A stretch of 57,869 bases of DNA from Anaerozeibacter sp031551775. Its GTDB lineage: Bacteria > Bacillota > Clostridia > Christensenellales > Aristaeellaceae. The translations under genes and the position numbers were made by a program. Position 1 is the stretch's first letter; each line of letters begins with the position of its first letter. Positions 44,398-52,798 of the stretch are shown one piece after another. Below the pieces are notes generated by a model that was given only the letters and a program-made list of their open reading frames with translations, had not been told where the DNA came from and did no database searches. The stretch is from the NCBI GenBank assembly GCA_031551775.1, contig JAVBND010000061.1, forward strand, positions 1-57,869, written 5' to 3'.

Positions 44398-45165
44398 TCA
44401 CAGCGCGAGATCCGCGTTATCGGAAATCATCTTGCGAATGCGCAGGAATTCATCGGAAATCTCGTTGCGGGGCTTGGGCAGGTTGATGTCATAGATTTGT
44501 TTGACCTTCGCGGGGAACTTGGTGAACAGCACGATTCTATCGCCCACGGTCACCGCTTCCTCGATGTTGTTGGTCACAAAGAGCACGGTGCGCTTGTCTT
44601 CCTGCGTGATGCGAATGATCTCGTTTTGCATGCTGTAGCGGGTCTGTGCGTCCAGCTGCCCAAACGGCTCGTCCATGACCAGGATCTTGCAATCGTTGGC
44701 GTAGGCGCGGGCGATGCCGACGCGCTGTTTCATGCCGCCCGACAATTGATGGGGAAAGCTGTGCTCAAAGCCGTCCAGGCCCACCAGGTTGATGTAGTGC
44801 TGCGCGCGCGCCTCGCGTTCTTTCTTCCTGATGCCCTGCATGCGCGGGCCAAAGGTCACGTTTTGCATGACGGTCAGCCAGGGCATGAGTCCAAGCTTTT
44901 GAAACACCATGCCCATTTGAGGATTGGGGCCGCTGATCTTTTCACCGTCAAGCGTGATGAACCCTGAATCCTTCTCCATGAGCCCGGTGATCATGTTGAG
45001 CAACACGCTTTTTCCGCAGCGGCCAGGTCCCAGGAGCACGAGAAATTCTCCATCGTATACGTCAAAGGACACGCCGTCCACCGCGAGGCTTGGCTTTCCG
45101 TTGTCCTGGAAGGTCTTTAAGACGCGGTCTATCTTCAGTCGGACGTTTTGGCGCTGCTGTTCCAT
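44398..45165 (-). CDS. ABC transporter ATPase (SsuB/TauB type), canonical
   Basis: The 255-residue ATPase has Walker A GPGRCGKSVL near residue 43, Q loop MVFQKLGLMPWL, signature LSGGMKQRVGIARA, Walker B ILVMDEPFGQLD and switch VLFVTNN, where Asn replaces the usual His (TH/TN). It overlaps the end of the upstream permease by 31 bp. With the ATPase at 43638 it probably forms a mixed pair. The Asn in the H-loop position may shift hydrolysis to the other subunit, which keeps THN. Confidence 0.9.
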   Translation of the reverse strand: MEQQRQNVRLKIDRVLKTFQDNGKPSLAVDGVSFDVYDGEFLVLLGPGRCGKSVLLNMITGLMEKDSGFITLDGEKISGPNPQMGMVFQKLGLMPWLTVMQNVTFGPRMQGIRKKEREARAQHYINLVGLDGFEHSFPHQLSGGMKQRVGIARAYANDCKILVMDEPFGQLDAQTRYSMQNEIIRITQEDKRTVLFVTNNIEEAVTVGDRIVLFTKFPAKVKQIYDINLPKPRNEISDEFLRIRKMISDNADLAL

Positions 45166-45923
45166 GGGCAGACCTTCCTTTCGATGAAATCCGTCAATAG
45201 CGCGAACCCCGCGCCGGAAAGCCCGATCATCACCATGCCGGTCATGATGAGCGAAATGTCAAACATGGTCATGCCGCGGTTGATGAGGAAACCCAGTCCC
45301 GAGTTCGCGCCCAGCATCTCGGCTGCCAGCACGACCATCCACGCGACGCTGGTCGCGCCGCGCACGCCCGCGAATATGGCGGGCAAGGCGGCGGGCAGCA
45401 CGATGTGGACCAATTGCTTGCGGCTGCCGGTGGCGTTAAACATCTTGCCGACGCTCAAGTACAGGGGCGAGACGAGCCGTACGCCCGTGTAGGAGTTGAC
45501 GACGATGGGCATCAGGGACCCCAAGAACACCATGACGATCTTTGGCGCTTCGCCGATGCCCATCCACATCACGAACAGCGGCACCCAGGCCAGCGCCGGA
45601 ATGGGGCGGATCAGTTCAAACAAAGTGCCCAGCGTTCCCGCTACGTATTTGTTCCAGCCGATCATGATGCCCAGCGGTACGCCCACGATCACGGCGAGCG
45701 CGAGTGAGAGCAGCACACGACCGACGCTGGCCCCGATATGGCCGAAGATGGTTTGGCCGCTGATCTTCTTGGTTGCAAGCAAAACCGTCCGTTCCAGCAC
45801 GTCCATGGGCGAGGCCACAATGCGGCTGTTGGCCTTGGCCAGTAGCATCCAACACGCGACAAACAGCATCAGTGAGAGGACGGGCGCAAGGGCATACAGC
45901 AGTTTTTTCGCTCTGTCGCTCAT
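45135..45923 (-). CDS. ABC transporter permease (SsuC/TauC type)
   Basis: The 262-residue permease has about six membrane segments. The EAA loop is FNATGSRKQLVHIVLPAALP near residue 180, and FVMWMGIGEAPKIVMVFLGS is the conserved central block. It starts directly next to the stop of the previous permease. The two permeases are similar in layout but clearly different in sequence, so the channel is a heterodimer. Confidence 0.9.
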   Translation of the reverse strand: MSDRAKKLLYALAPVLSLMLFVACWMLLAKANSRIVASPMDVLERTVLLATKKISGQTIFGHIGASVGRVLLSLALAVIVGVPLGIMIGWNKYVAGTLGTLFELIRPIPALAWVPLFVMWMGIGEAPKIVMVFLGSLMPIVVNSYTGVRLVSPLYLSVGKMFNATGSRKQLVHIVLPAALPAIFAGVRGATSVAWMVVLAAEMLGANSGLGFLINRGMTMFDISLIMTGMVMIGLSGAGFALLTDFIERKVCPWNSSAKTSD

Positions 45924-46721
45924 TTACAGCACCGTCCTTCCCTTGACGATTTTTTTCTCGAGCAGAGCGAATAAAGTGGTGAAGATGTACCCCAGGAGGC
46001 CGATGATGATCATGCCGAGCATCACGATGTCGATGCGGGCGAAGCTGCGCGCCATGTTGATCATGTAGCCAAGGCCGGAAGACGCGGCCAGCATCTCGGC
46101 CGCCACCAGCGTACCCCACGATACGCCAAGCGCCAACCGCATGCCCGCGAAGATCATCGGCACGGCGGAGGGAATGCCCACGTGGATGAAGGTGTAAAAA
46201 TTCGAAGCGCCGAAGGTCTTGGAGACGTTGATGTATACCTGACTGGTCAGGCGGATGCCGGTATAGGAGTTGATGACGCAGGGGATGAACGCAGCCAGGA
46301 AAATGATCATGGCCTTGGCCTGAAGCCCGATGCCCACCCAGATGATCATCAGCGGAATCCAGGCGACCGGGGGAATGGGGCGAACGACCTCAAAGATCGG
46401 ATGCAGGAAACGGTCGAACAGACGGTACCAGCCCATGGTCAACCCCAGCGGAACGCCGACCAAGATGGCGATCGCGAGGCCGCTCATGGAGACCTGGAGG
46501 CTGGACAGGATGTTGGTGAGGAGTGTGGAACCGTCAGGGCCGGTGTTGGACAGCTTCCAAATAAAGCCCTCGACGATTTGGAGGGGCGAGGCGACCTTGT
46601 TGGCGGGAAAAATGCCGGTTTCCACCGCAAGCTGCCATAGCCCGAGAAACGCCAGTATGGTAATTACCGGCAGCAGCTTGACGAACAGTCCCTCGCCGCT
46701 GGCTTTGCGCTTACCTGACAT
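45924..46721 (-). CDS. ABC transporter permease (SsuC/TauC type), second subunit
   Basis: The 265-residue protein starts at ATG 46721 behind GGAGGG; a longer frame upstream lacks a ribosome binding site. It has about six membrane segments, the central block PLMIIWVGIGLQAKAMIIF and the EAA loop FGASNFYTFIHVGIPSAVP. It pairs with the permease at 45135 and belongs to the importer whose binding protein is encoded at 46800. Confidence 0.9.
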   Translation of the reverse strand: MSGKRKASGEGLFVKLLPVITILAFLGLWQLAVETGIFPANKVASPLQIVEGFIWKLSNTGPDGSTLLTNILSSLQVSMSGLAIAILVGVPLGLTMGWYRLFDRFLHPIFEVVRPIPPVAWIPLMIIWVGIGLQAKAMIIFLAAFIPCVINSYTGIRLTSQVYINVSKTFGASNFYTFIHVGIPSAVPMIFAGMRLALGVSWGTLVAAEMLAASSGLGYMINMARSFARIDIVMLGMIIIGLLGYIFTTLFALLEKKIVKGRTVL

Positions 46722-46747
46722 AGTTGACCCTCCATGCCTTGAAATTT

Positions 46748-46778
46748 GGGGCCGCCCGGCGTCCGCCGGAACGGCCCC
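46748..46778 (-). terminator. Stem-loop between binding protein and permease genes
   Basis: GGGGCCG/CGGCCCC (46748-46754, 46772-46778) encloses CCGGCG/CGCCGG (46756-46761, 46764-46769). It begins just after the binding-protein stop on the minus strand and is followed by AAATTTC, so it is an attenuator or mRNA stabiliser rather than a full terminator. Confidence 0.62.
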
Positions 46779-46799
46779 TGCGTTGTCTGCCAAATCACA

Positions 46800-47939
46800 T
46801 CAGCCGAAGATCGATACGGCGTACTCGAGGTAGTCGCTGTTGTAGTTGGAATCGTCGTAGAGCTTGTCGTAGTCGGCTTCGGTGTAGTTTCCGTTGCCCA
46901 CGAAGTAGTCCATCGGGCCGGTCAGCATGTTTTTGACCTTGAGCATGCCGTTGTCTTCAACCTGGGTGAACATTTCGTAGTTCTCTTCCATTGTGAAGGG
47001 CGTCGCGTCGTGGAGGAAGGTCTCGATGGATTCGTAGCTGCACACCACGCCTTCGCTGTCACACCACTCGTACATGTAGTCGATGGCGGAATTGAGGTTC
47101 TCGTCCGAGGCCTGAATCCAGCGGATGACCGCCTGCTCGCAGGCAAACCACTTCTGGATGGCTTCGGCCTTCTCGGGATCGGCCACGGAGGAGCGGCTGA
47201 CGACCGACGCCGCGGGCAGGAATATGCCGCCGTTTATGCCGTTGAGCGCTTCGAGATATCCTTCCTTGAGGCGGCTGTCATAGGAGGTCATGTTCCACAG
47301 CGCCCAAGCGTCGCCCTGGCCCGAGAGCAGCACCGTATAGATGTTGGTGGCCTCGGTGAAGACGGTGTCCATGTCGGCAAGGGTCAGGTCAAAGTTGGCC
47401 ATGGCGGTGCCGAGCAGGTACTGAAGCGTGGTGCCCGAGGGCAGGTAGACCTGGGCGCCCGCCCAGTCTTCCTTGGTGCCGTAGAAGCCGAATTCGTTGA
47501 CGCCGGACTTGGCGATGGCGCTGTCTTCTTTGACAAAGTATTTCTGGGTGATGGCTTCGTTCATGCGGATGTTGACCAACTGCGTAACGCCCTGAACCGA
47601 GCCCTTCAGGATGCCGCCGATGCCGTAGCCGCCGCAATCCACCTGGCCCGATGCGATGGCCTCTACCTGAAGGGGGCCGGAGGGGAAGTTGCACAGTGTC
47701 GCGTCGATGCCGACCATCTCAAGGCCGCCCATCTTGTATGCGAGGTAGGTGTAGAAGTTGTGGTAGATGCCCGGGTCGGAGCCGATGTTGAGGGACACCC
47801 GCTCCGTGAGCGGCTCGATCTGCGCGAAGTAGGTCATCAGGTCGGAGGGATCGATCGCGGGCTTGGCCTCAGCCAGTACACCCAGGGGCAGGGCCAACAG
47901 CAGGACCAGGGTGAGAATCAGCGCGCTAAGTTTCGTCAT
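46800..47939 (-). CDS. NitT/TauT-type ABC transporter substrate-binding protein
   Basis: The 379-residue protein has a signal peptide (MTKLSALILTLVLLLALPL, cleavage after VLAEA) without a lipobox Cys. SDPGIYHNFYTYLAYKMGGLEMVGIDA and QVEAIASGQVDCGGYGIGG match the SsuA/TauA pattern of small-anion binders. It feeds the two permeases and two ATPases downstream, and the operon ends in a sulfatase. The ATG at 47939 is chosen because it opens the signal peptide and has AGGAG upstream; a longer reading frame exists but is not needed. Confidence 0.88.
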   Translation of the reverse strand: MTKLSALILTLVLLLALPLGVLAEAKPAIDPSDLMTYFAQIEPLTERVSLNIGSDPGIYHNFYTYLAYKMGGLEMVGIDATLCNFPSGPLQVEAIASGQVDCGGYGIGGILKGSVQGVTQLVNIRMNEAITQKYFVKEDSAIAKSGVNEFGFYGTKEDWAGAQVYLPSGTTLQYLLGTAMANFDLTLADMDTVFTEATNIYTVLLSGQGDAWALWNMTSYDSRLKEGYLEALNGINGGIFLPAASVVSRSSVADPEKAEAIQKWFACEQAVIRWIQASDENLNSAIDYMYEWCDSEGVVCSYESIETFLHDATPFTMEENYEMFTQVEDNGMLKVKNMLTGPMDYFVGNGNYTEADYDKLYDDSNYNSDYLEYAVSIFG

Positions 47940-48031
47940 CGTCGGATCTCCTTCTGTGTTATTACAACCGCTCTTGCGGTCATTACCGGTCGCAAATCGA
48001 GAATGAATTAATATTATTAGGTAACAGCGCA

Positions 48032-48060
48032 ATCATATATGAATTTGCCTGCGTTGTCAA
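48032..48060 (-). promoter_or_regulatory. Sigma-70-type promoter of the NitT-type importer/sulfatase operon
   Basis: On the minus strand TTGACA (48055-48060), a 17-bp spacer and TATGAT (48032-48037) form a near-consensus promoter, about 90 bp before the binding-protein ATG. The -10 lies inside the palindrome TCATATATGA. Confidence 0.72.
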
Positions 48061-48226
48061 TACGGTATTTCCGAACAGAACAATAAATAGTGGAAGTTTA
48101 CATAATTGAATCCGAATACTTGGAACGAAACCGCTTGGCGGGCGAATTGTTTACGAATGATGCGGACAAACCTTTACAACGCAAGGTGGCTTACAATTAA
48201 TAAATTTAATTTTTCGTCCTAGCCCC
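48061..48226. other. AT-rich intergenic stretch between divergent promoters
   Basis: This part of the 347-bp gap between the NitT-type binding protein and the LacI gene is clearly AT-richer than its surroundings. It contains several TTTAC-type repeats (near 48098, 48149 and 48174) that could be regulator sites, but no clear palindrome or gene. Confidence 0.3.
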
Positions 48227-48254
48227 TTGACAATTGGCGGCTTTCTGTTAGGAT
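48227..48254 (+). promoter_or_regulatory. Sigma-70-type promoter of the LacI-type regulator gene
   Basis: TTGACA (48227-48232), a 16-bp spacer and TAGGAT (48249-48254) precede the regulator start by 33 bp. Confidence 0.6.
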
Positions 48255-48286
48255 GATACCAAGCTTACGATATCCTGCCGAAAGCG

Positions 48287-49396
48287 GTGATTGCCATAAA
48301 CACTCGGAAGTTGCGCATAACGACCACCGATATAGCCAAGCATGCCGGCGTGTCCCAGGCCACGGTGTCCCTGATCCTAAGCGGGAAGCCATCCATGAAC
48401 TTTGCCTCTGAAACACGGGAAAAGGTCTGGTCGTCGGCAATCAAGCTGGGCTATATCCAGCCTACGGAGCCGCTTTTTGTCGAGCATGACCGGGATATGG
48501 ACATCGCCGTGATCGTTCCCGACATCGTCAATCCCAGTTTTTCCGACCTGCTCTCGCAGGTTTCCAACCGGTGTTACGAAAACCGAATCAACCTGATCGT
48601 ATGCAATACCGATCGAAGCCCCGCTGTTGAACGGTACTACATGGAGCGCTTTCTGGCGCGCGGTGTTCAGGGAATTCTCTACGTATGTACGCCGTCCTGC
48701 CCCGATCTGATCGAACGCGCGCGGCAAAAGATGCCCATTGTGGTGATGGGGGACGCCGCCTCGCGCCTGAGCGTGAGCAACATTGCGGTGGATTCCAACT
48801 ACAGCGGCCGCCAGCTTGGGAAGCATCTCTACCAGTTGGGGCACCGCCATGTGGCCTACATCACGCCGCCCATCAATTCGGTCTCGACGCTGCGCGAACA
48901 GCGCCTGCTCGGCCTTGAGGGGTATTACGCGGAAAAAGGGATTGCCGACACATTCTACGTATATGAACAGACCACCTACCTGCCGCCTACGGCCGATCCC
49001 TTCGAAGTGACCATGGGGCAGATTCAGACCGACAAGGTTCTTTTGGAGCATCCGGACGTGACGGCCATCGTTGCCCAGGGCGACTTGATTGCCGTCGGCG
49101 TGTACAACGCGCTGCGCGCGGCGGGCGTTCGCGTACCGGAGGACATATCGGTGGCTTCCTTTGACAACATCGACTATGGCCGCTACTTGCTGCCCACCCT
49201 CACTTCGGTCGATACCAAGATGTCGCTGAGATGCCGCCATGCCTTCGACTACTTGCTCCAATTGATCGAAGGCGGGGAAGCGAACTGGGACGATCCGCTG
49301 TATGTGACGTACCAGAGTTCTCTGTTGGTGAGGGATTCTACCGCCGAACCGCGTACCGAGCCGCTCACGCTGCCCGCCGTGTCCGAAGAAGCTTAA
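48287..49396 (+). CDS. LacI-family transcriptional regulator
   Basis: The 369-residue regulator has an N-terminal helix-turn-helix and hinge (TTTDIAKHAGVSQATVSLILSG) followed by a sugar-binding-protein-like effector domain (DIAVIVPDIVNPSFSDLL, NIAVDSNYSGRQLGKHLYQL, VASFDNIDYGRYLLPTLTSV). It is divergent from the NitT-type importer/sulfatase operon, which it probably controls. The start is GTG 48287 with GAAAG upstream. Its stop overlaps that of the convergent LarA-type gene by the four bases TTAA. Confidence 0.9.
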   Translation: MIAINTRKLRITTTDIAKHAGVSQATVSLILSGKPSMNFASETREKVWSSAIKLGYIQPTEPLFVEHDRDMDIAVIVPDIVNPSFSDLLSQVSNRCYENRINLIVCNTDRSPAVERYYMERFLARGVQGILYVCTPSCPDLIERARQKMPIVVMGDAASRLSVSNIAVDSNYSGRQLGKHLYQLGHRHVAYITPPINSVSTLREQRLLGLEGYYAEKGIADTFYVYEQTTYLPPTADPFEVTMGQIQTDKVLLEHPDVTAIVAQGDLIAVGVYNALRAAGVRVPEDISVASFDNIDYGRYLLPTLTSVDTKMSLRCRHAFDYLLQLIEGGEANWDDPLYVTYQSSLLVRDSTAEPRTEPLTLPAVSEEA

Positions 49397-50847
49397 TCGG
49401 CCTCGCCGAAGCCGTCCTTCATGGCCAGATGAACCGCCCCGAGCTTAAAGGTTTGGGGCAGCGCCAGGATGTTGGGATGCGGCCCCACGTACTTCCCCAT
49501 GGCGTCCGATAGCGCTTCTTCGATGGTCGCCCTGGTCTTCATGCCCATGCTCCGGGCGTATCCCGGTTCCTGAGCGCCCGCGACGTAGATGGCGGCTGTG
49601 TTCATCTCCGCAATGTGCGCGCTTGAAATCATGGAGAAGCCGTGGAAGGGGTGAAAGGCGTTTGCGTAGCGGTACTTGCGTATGTACGCGGGGTTGGTCG
49701 CAAAGTACTCGCCGTAGCGGTTCATGTCAGGGAGCGTGTTCATGCGCTCGCGTGCAAACAGGTCCATCATTTCGGGCAGGTATGGCCAAAGCGGTTCGTT
49801 AAGATACCCGTTACAAGTCGAGGCGCAGATGATTACGCACCGGTCGGAAAGGACCCGCTTGTGGCGAATCACCTGGGCGGATATGGCCTGCATCAGCATG
49901 ACGGGATTGGTTCCCATGCCATCCCCATAATGAAAGAATTGGGGCGCGCCGAACACCAGCACGTCGTATTTTTTTTCGGCCCAGGGGACGTAGGTGCGCG
50001 CGTCGCCGGTCTGCCACGAATGCGGCTGCATCACGCCTGCGTAGCCGGAGTTGATCTCGATTTGCCGGGAATACGTATCGAGCACCGCGTCACAACAAAA
50101 GAATTTCTTGCCCATCGTCTTTTCCATATGCATGCCGACTTGGTCGAACTTTTGCCGCATGAGGGAATGCCCGTTGACGGGCGTAAAATCGGCGCGGTGC
50201 ATGACGGAGGGAACGTGATGGGAGGCGATGCTGCGCCAGTGCGTGATTCCGGTCGCGGCGTGCTTGTAACCGCCCGAATACCCGCCGTAGGGGTTGCCCT
50301 GGGTGTGGCCAACGAGCACCGCCACATCGCTTTCGTAGACGAACCGGTTCATGACCACCGGGTCGCCCGCATCGGTGTGGCCGAGGTCGATCAGGTTATC
50401 GCAATCTTCACTGTCGTGGTTGATAATCTGGCCGGACGGCCAAAATTCTCCGAACAAATCAGCGCCCAATATGCCCAGCAATTCTTGCTGGGTGTTCTTT
50501 GCGTGCAGACCGTTTGAGCAAATGAGCAGGATGTCTTTCTTCTCGACGCCCGCGCCGTACAGTTCCCGAAGGATCAGCGGGATGGCCGTTTTTCGGTGGG
50601 AGGTGGGCTGCTCGCCGCCCTTCACCCTGTCGGGAAACACAATGGTCACCTTGCTGCCCTTATGGGCGAGGGATGAAAGCGGCTCCATGCCGATGGGGTG
50701 GCGGATGGACAGAAGCGTCTTTTGGGCAATTTGATCCTGGGGGATCGCGGGCGGATCGGGCACAGTCGTTCCGGGAATGAACACATCTGTATGGTCGGGC
50801 AGGTTGGCGCTGAGTGTTCCATGACCATATTCAAATTCCAGCTTCAT
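49393..50847 (-). CDS. LarA-family nickel-pincer-dependent racemase/epimerase
   Basis: The 484-residue protein carries the conserved LarA sites: CSNGLHAKNTQQEL (His equivalent to His108 of lactate racemase), VLVGHTQGNPYGGYSGGYKHAATG (His174 and the cofactor-binding Lys184) and RSIASHH (His200). LarA proteins racemise or epimerise 2-hydroxy acids with a covalently bound nickel-pincer nucleotide made by LarB, LarC and LarE, none of which is in the window. Here it sits at the end of an operon with split transketolase and an SDR, so a sugar acid is a more likely substrate than lactate. Its start lies inside the remnant of an alcohol dehydrogenase gene. Confidence 0.88.
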   Translation of the reverse strand: MKLEFEYGHGTLSANLPDHTDVFIPGTTVPDPPAIPQDQIAQKTLLSIRHPIGMEPLSSLAHKGSKVTIVFPDRVKGGEQPTSHRKTAIPLILRELYGAGVEKKDILLICSNGLHAKNTQQELLGILGADLFGEFWPSGQIINHDSEDCDNLIDLGHTDAGDPVVMNRFVYESDVAVLVGHTQGNPYGGYSGGYKHAATGITHWRSIASHHVPSVMHRADFTPVNGHSLMRQKFDQVGMHMEKTMGKKFFCCDAVLDTYSRQIEINSGYAGVMQPHSWQTGDARTYVPWAEKKYDVLVFGAPQFFHYGDGMGTNPVMLMQAISAQVIRHKRVLSDRCVIICASTCNGYLNEPLWPYLPEMMDLFARERMNTLPDMNRYGEYFATNPAYIRKYRYANAFHPFHGFSMISSAHIAEMNTAAIYVAGAQEPGYARSMGMKTRATIEEALSDAMGKYVGPHPNILALPQTFKLGAVHLAMKDGFGEAD

Positions 50848-51069
50848 CGGCGTCCTCCTCCGGAAAAGTCAGTATGACCCGGCCTGTTTCGCCGGGATGA
50901 TTATCGATCAGCGCAAAGGCGTCCTTCGCCGGCCGCGCCGAAAAAAATGGGTGCCAAGAGCTGGGGCGTATAGATGCCCTGGCTGATGCCTTCCTCGACA
51001 TAGCGGAACAGGCGCGTATTGAGGCGGGAGCACAAGCCCCTTGCCCTTTTGAACACGAATGGCGAGCAT
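50831..51069 (-). pseudogene. Remnant of a zinc-type (medium-chain) alcohol dehydrogenase
   Basis: On the minus strand an ATG at 51069 opens MLAIRVQKGKGLVL, the style of an alcohol dehydrogenase N terminus. A second frame then gives NTRLFRYVEEGISQGIYTPQ, and a third gives AKDAFALIDNHPGETGRVIL, the usual end of the family, stopping at 50831 inside the LarA gene. The switch between frames two and three falls at a run of seven T (A on the plus strand, 50941-50947). About 250 residues, including the zinc site and NAD domain, are gone. It is therefore a decayed gene in the middle of the operon. L-idonate/sorbitol-dehydrogenase-like origin is a guess from context. Confidence 0.6.
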
Positions 51070-51078
51070 GTTTTTCTC

Positions 51079-51834
51079 CTATCTGGCGAGGTATCCGCCG
51101 TCAACCGGTATGCAGGCGCCGGTCACATAATCGGAAGCGCGCGAGGCCAGAAATACGACCGTCCCCTGCAAATCCTCGGGATTGCCCCAGCGCCCGGCGG
51201 GGATGCGCATATCAATGCTCCGGACAAAATCCTCGCCCAATACCTTCATGCGTTCGGGGGAATTGAGCTCAGTTTTGAAATAACCCGGCGCGATGGCGTT
51301 GACGCAAATGCCGTAAGGGGCCAATTCGTTGGAAAAGGAGCGCGTTTGCAGAAGTACAGAACCCTTTGACGCCGCGTAGGAGCCATTGCCGACCGCGCCA
51401 AGGAAGGCGAGCATGGAGGCGATGTTGATGATCTTGCCGTAGCCGCGCGCCTTCATGACCCGGGCAGCCAGTTGGGTGAGCAGGAAGGGCGCGGTTGAAT
51501 TGATGGCAAAGATATGATTCCAATCTTCGCTCGTGCATTCGGCGAGGTTTTTGCGCAAATTGATCCCCGCGTTGTTGACCAGAATGTCAGCGCCGCGCAT
51601 GAGTGTAAGCGCCTGTGCGAAGCCCTCCTCAACGCTCACGGGGTCGCCTAAGTCGCACACGATGCCCGAGGCTTTGGCGCCTACGCCCGCCGCGCGCGCC
51701 AGTTCCGGCGTATCGGGATTGACGTCCAGGATCGCGAGCTCGCAACCCGCGCGGCTTAGCCCTTCCGCCATGGCGCGGCCAAGCCCCTGCACGCCGCCGG
51801 TAATTACTGCTTTTTTGCCCGATAAATCAAACAT
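51079..51834 (-). CDS. SDR-family oxidoreductase, gluconate 5-dehydrogenase/KduD-like
   Basis: The 251-residue classical SDR has AVITGGVQGLGRAMAEGL (cofactor motif), LVNNAGIN, the catalytic Ser in INIASMLAF, YAASKGSVL (YxxxK) and the C-terminal block IPAGRWGNPEDLQGTVVFLA with YVTGACIPVDGG. This end is typical of gluconate 5-dehydrogenase (IdnO) and 2-dehydro-3-deoxy-gluconate 5-dehydrogenase (KduD). It should oxidise or reduce a sugar-acid hydroxyl with NAD(P). ATG 51834 overlaps the transketolase stop by 8 bp, with AAGGAAG upstream. Confidence 0.85.
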   Translation of the reverse strand: MFDLSGKKAVITGGVQGLGRAMAEGLSRAGCELAILDVNPDTPELARAAGVGAKASGIVCDLGDPVSVEEGFAQALTLMRGADILVNNAGINLRKNLAECTSEDWNHIFAINSTAPFLLTQLAARVMKARGYGKIINIASMLAFLGAVGNGSYAASKGSVLLQTRSFSNELAPYGICVNAIAPGYFKTELNSPERMKVLGEDFVRSIDMRIPAGRWGNPEDLQGTVVFLASRASDYVTGACIPVDGGYLAR

Positions 51835-52798
51835 GTTCAACTGTCTTCTTCCTTTCGAGCGCTTTGATAACCGTGTCTTCAATATCGCGGGCGGTCAGAT
51901 GATACAGCGCCTTGAGCTCGGATTCTTGCGCCACTTCGCCAAATACATCCCCGCGTCCCATGCGCCATACACAGCCGGAACCCTCCTGTCCCAAACACTC
52001 GCAAACCGCACCGCCGAGCCCACCGGCTTTTGAAGCGTTTTCAACCGTCACAATCGCGCCGGTTTCTCGGGCGGCGGCGCGCACCGCTTCTTCGTCGAGG
52101 GGCTTGATGGTAAACATGTCGAGCACGCGCGCGCCGATGCCGGAGCGCGCCAGGGCGTCTGCCGCCATCAGCGCGTCGGCGACACAACGCCCGGAGGCGA
52201 TGATCGTGGCGTCGGTCCCATGGCGAAGCTTCACCGCCTTGCCCAGCGTGAAAGTGCTGTTTTCGCCGTAGACCTTCACGGCTTTCCCGCGCGCCAGGCG
52301 CATGTAGCCAAAGCCGGGGAAGGCCGCGATCTGGGGAAGGATGGCGCGCAGCATGCACGCATCGGTCGGTTCGACCACAAGGGCGCGCGGCACCGCGCGG
52401 AAAACCGCCGTGTCTTCCATCGCCATATGCGTGCCGCCGTTGTGGCCGGATGTATAGCCGGGATCCGCGCCCACAACTTTTACGGGTAGAGCGGCATACG
52501 CGCATGAAATATAAATCTGATCAAGCGCCCGCCTTGCGGCAAAGACGCCAAAGGTGTGCGCAAAGGGCAAAAAGCCTTCCTCGGCAAGGCCAGCCGCTAT
52601 GCCGACCATGTTTTGCTCGGCGATGCCCACGTTGAGAAAGTTGCGCGGATATTTTTTCTGAAAATCGAGCAGCCCCATGCCGTAAGTAAAATCAGCCGTA
52701 AGCAACACGATGGGAAGATTGTTTTGGATCATTTCCCCGTGCGCCAGGGCGTAAACCTCGCGCATGGACGAACGGTCAAGCGCCATATATTCAGCCAT
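51827..52798 (-). CDS. Transketolase, C-terminal subunit
   Basis: The 323-residue protein is the pyrimidine-binding plus C-terminal half of a split transketolase: NVGIAEQNMVGIAAGLA holds the Glu that activates thiamine diphosphate, SGHNGGTHMAMEDTAVFRAVP the conserved His, and residues beyond 200 the C-terminal domain. It works as a complex with the N-terminal subunit whose gene overlaps its start by 8 bp. In this operon it may use a non-phosphorylated keto-sugar acid, since no kinase is present; this is inference. Confidence 0.9.
   Translation of the reverse strand: MAEYMALDRSSMREVYALAHGEMIQNNLPIVLLTADFTYGMGLLDFQKKYPRNFLNVGIAEQNMVGIAAGLAEEGFLPFAHTFGVFAARRALDQIYISCAYAALPVKVVGADPGYTSGHNGGTHMAMEDTAVFRAVPRALVVEPTDACMLRAILPQIAAFPGFGYMRLARGKAVKVYGENSTFTLGKAVKLRHGTDATIIASGRCVADALMAADALARSGIGARVLDMFTIKPLDEEAVRAAARETGAIVTVENASKAGGLGGAVCECLGQEGSGCVWRMGRGDVFGEVAQESELKALYHLTARDIEDTVIKALERKKTVEHV

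Noticed and set aside
46746..48011. Long open frame (421 codons) on the plus strand over the NitT-type binding protein
   Set aside because: Val/Gly/Asp-rich antisense shadow; the minus-strand gene has a signal peptide, promoter and operon context.
50901..51104. A 67-codon minus-strand frame taken as a small gene
   Set aside because: Only its middle makes sense, as one of three frames of a decayed alcohol dehydrogenase; its own start lies in the SDR end.
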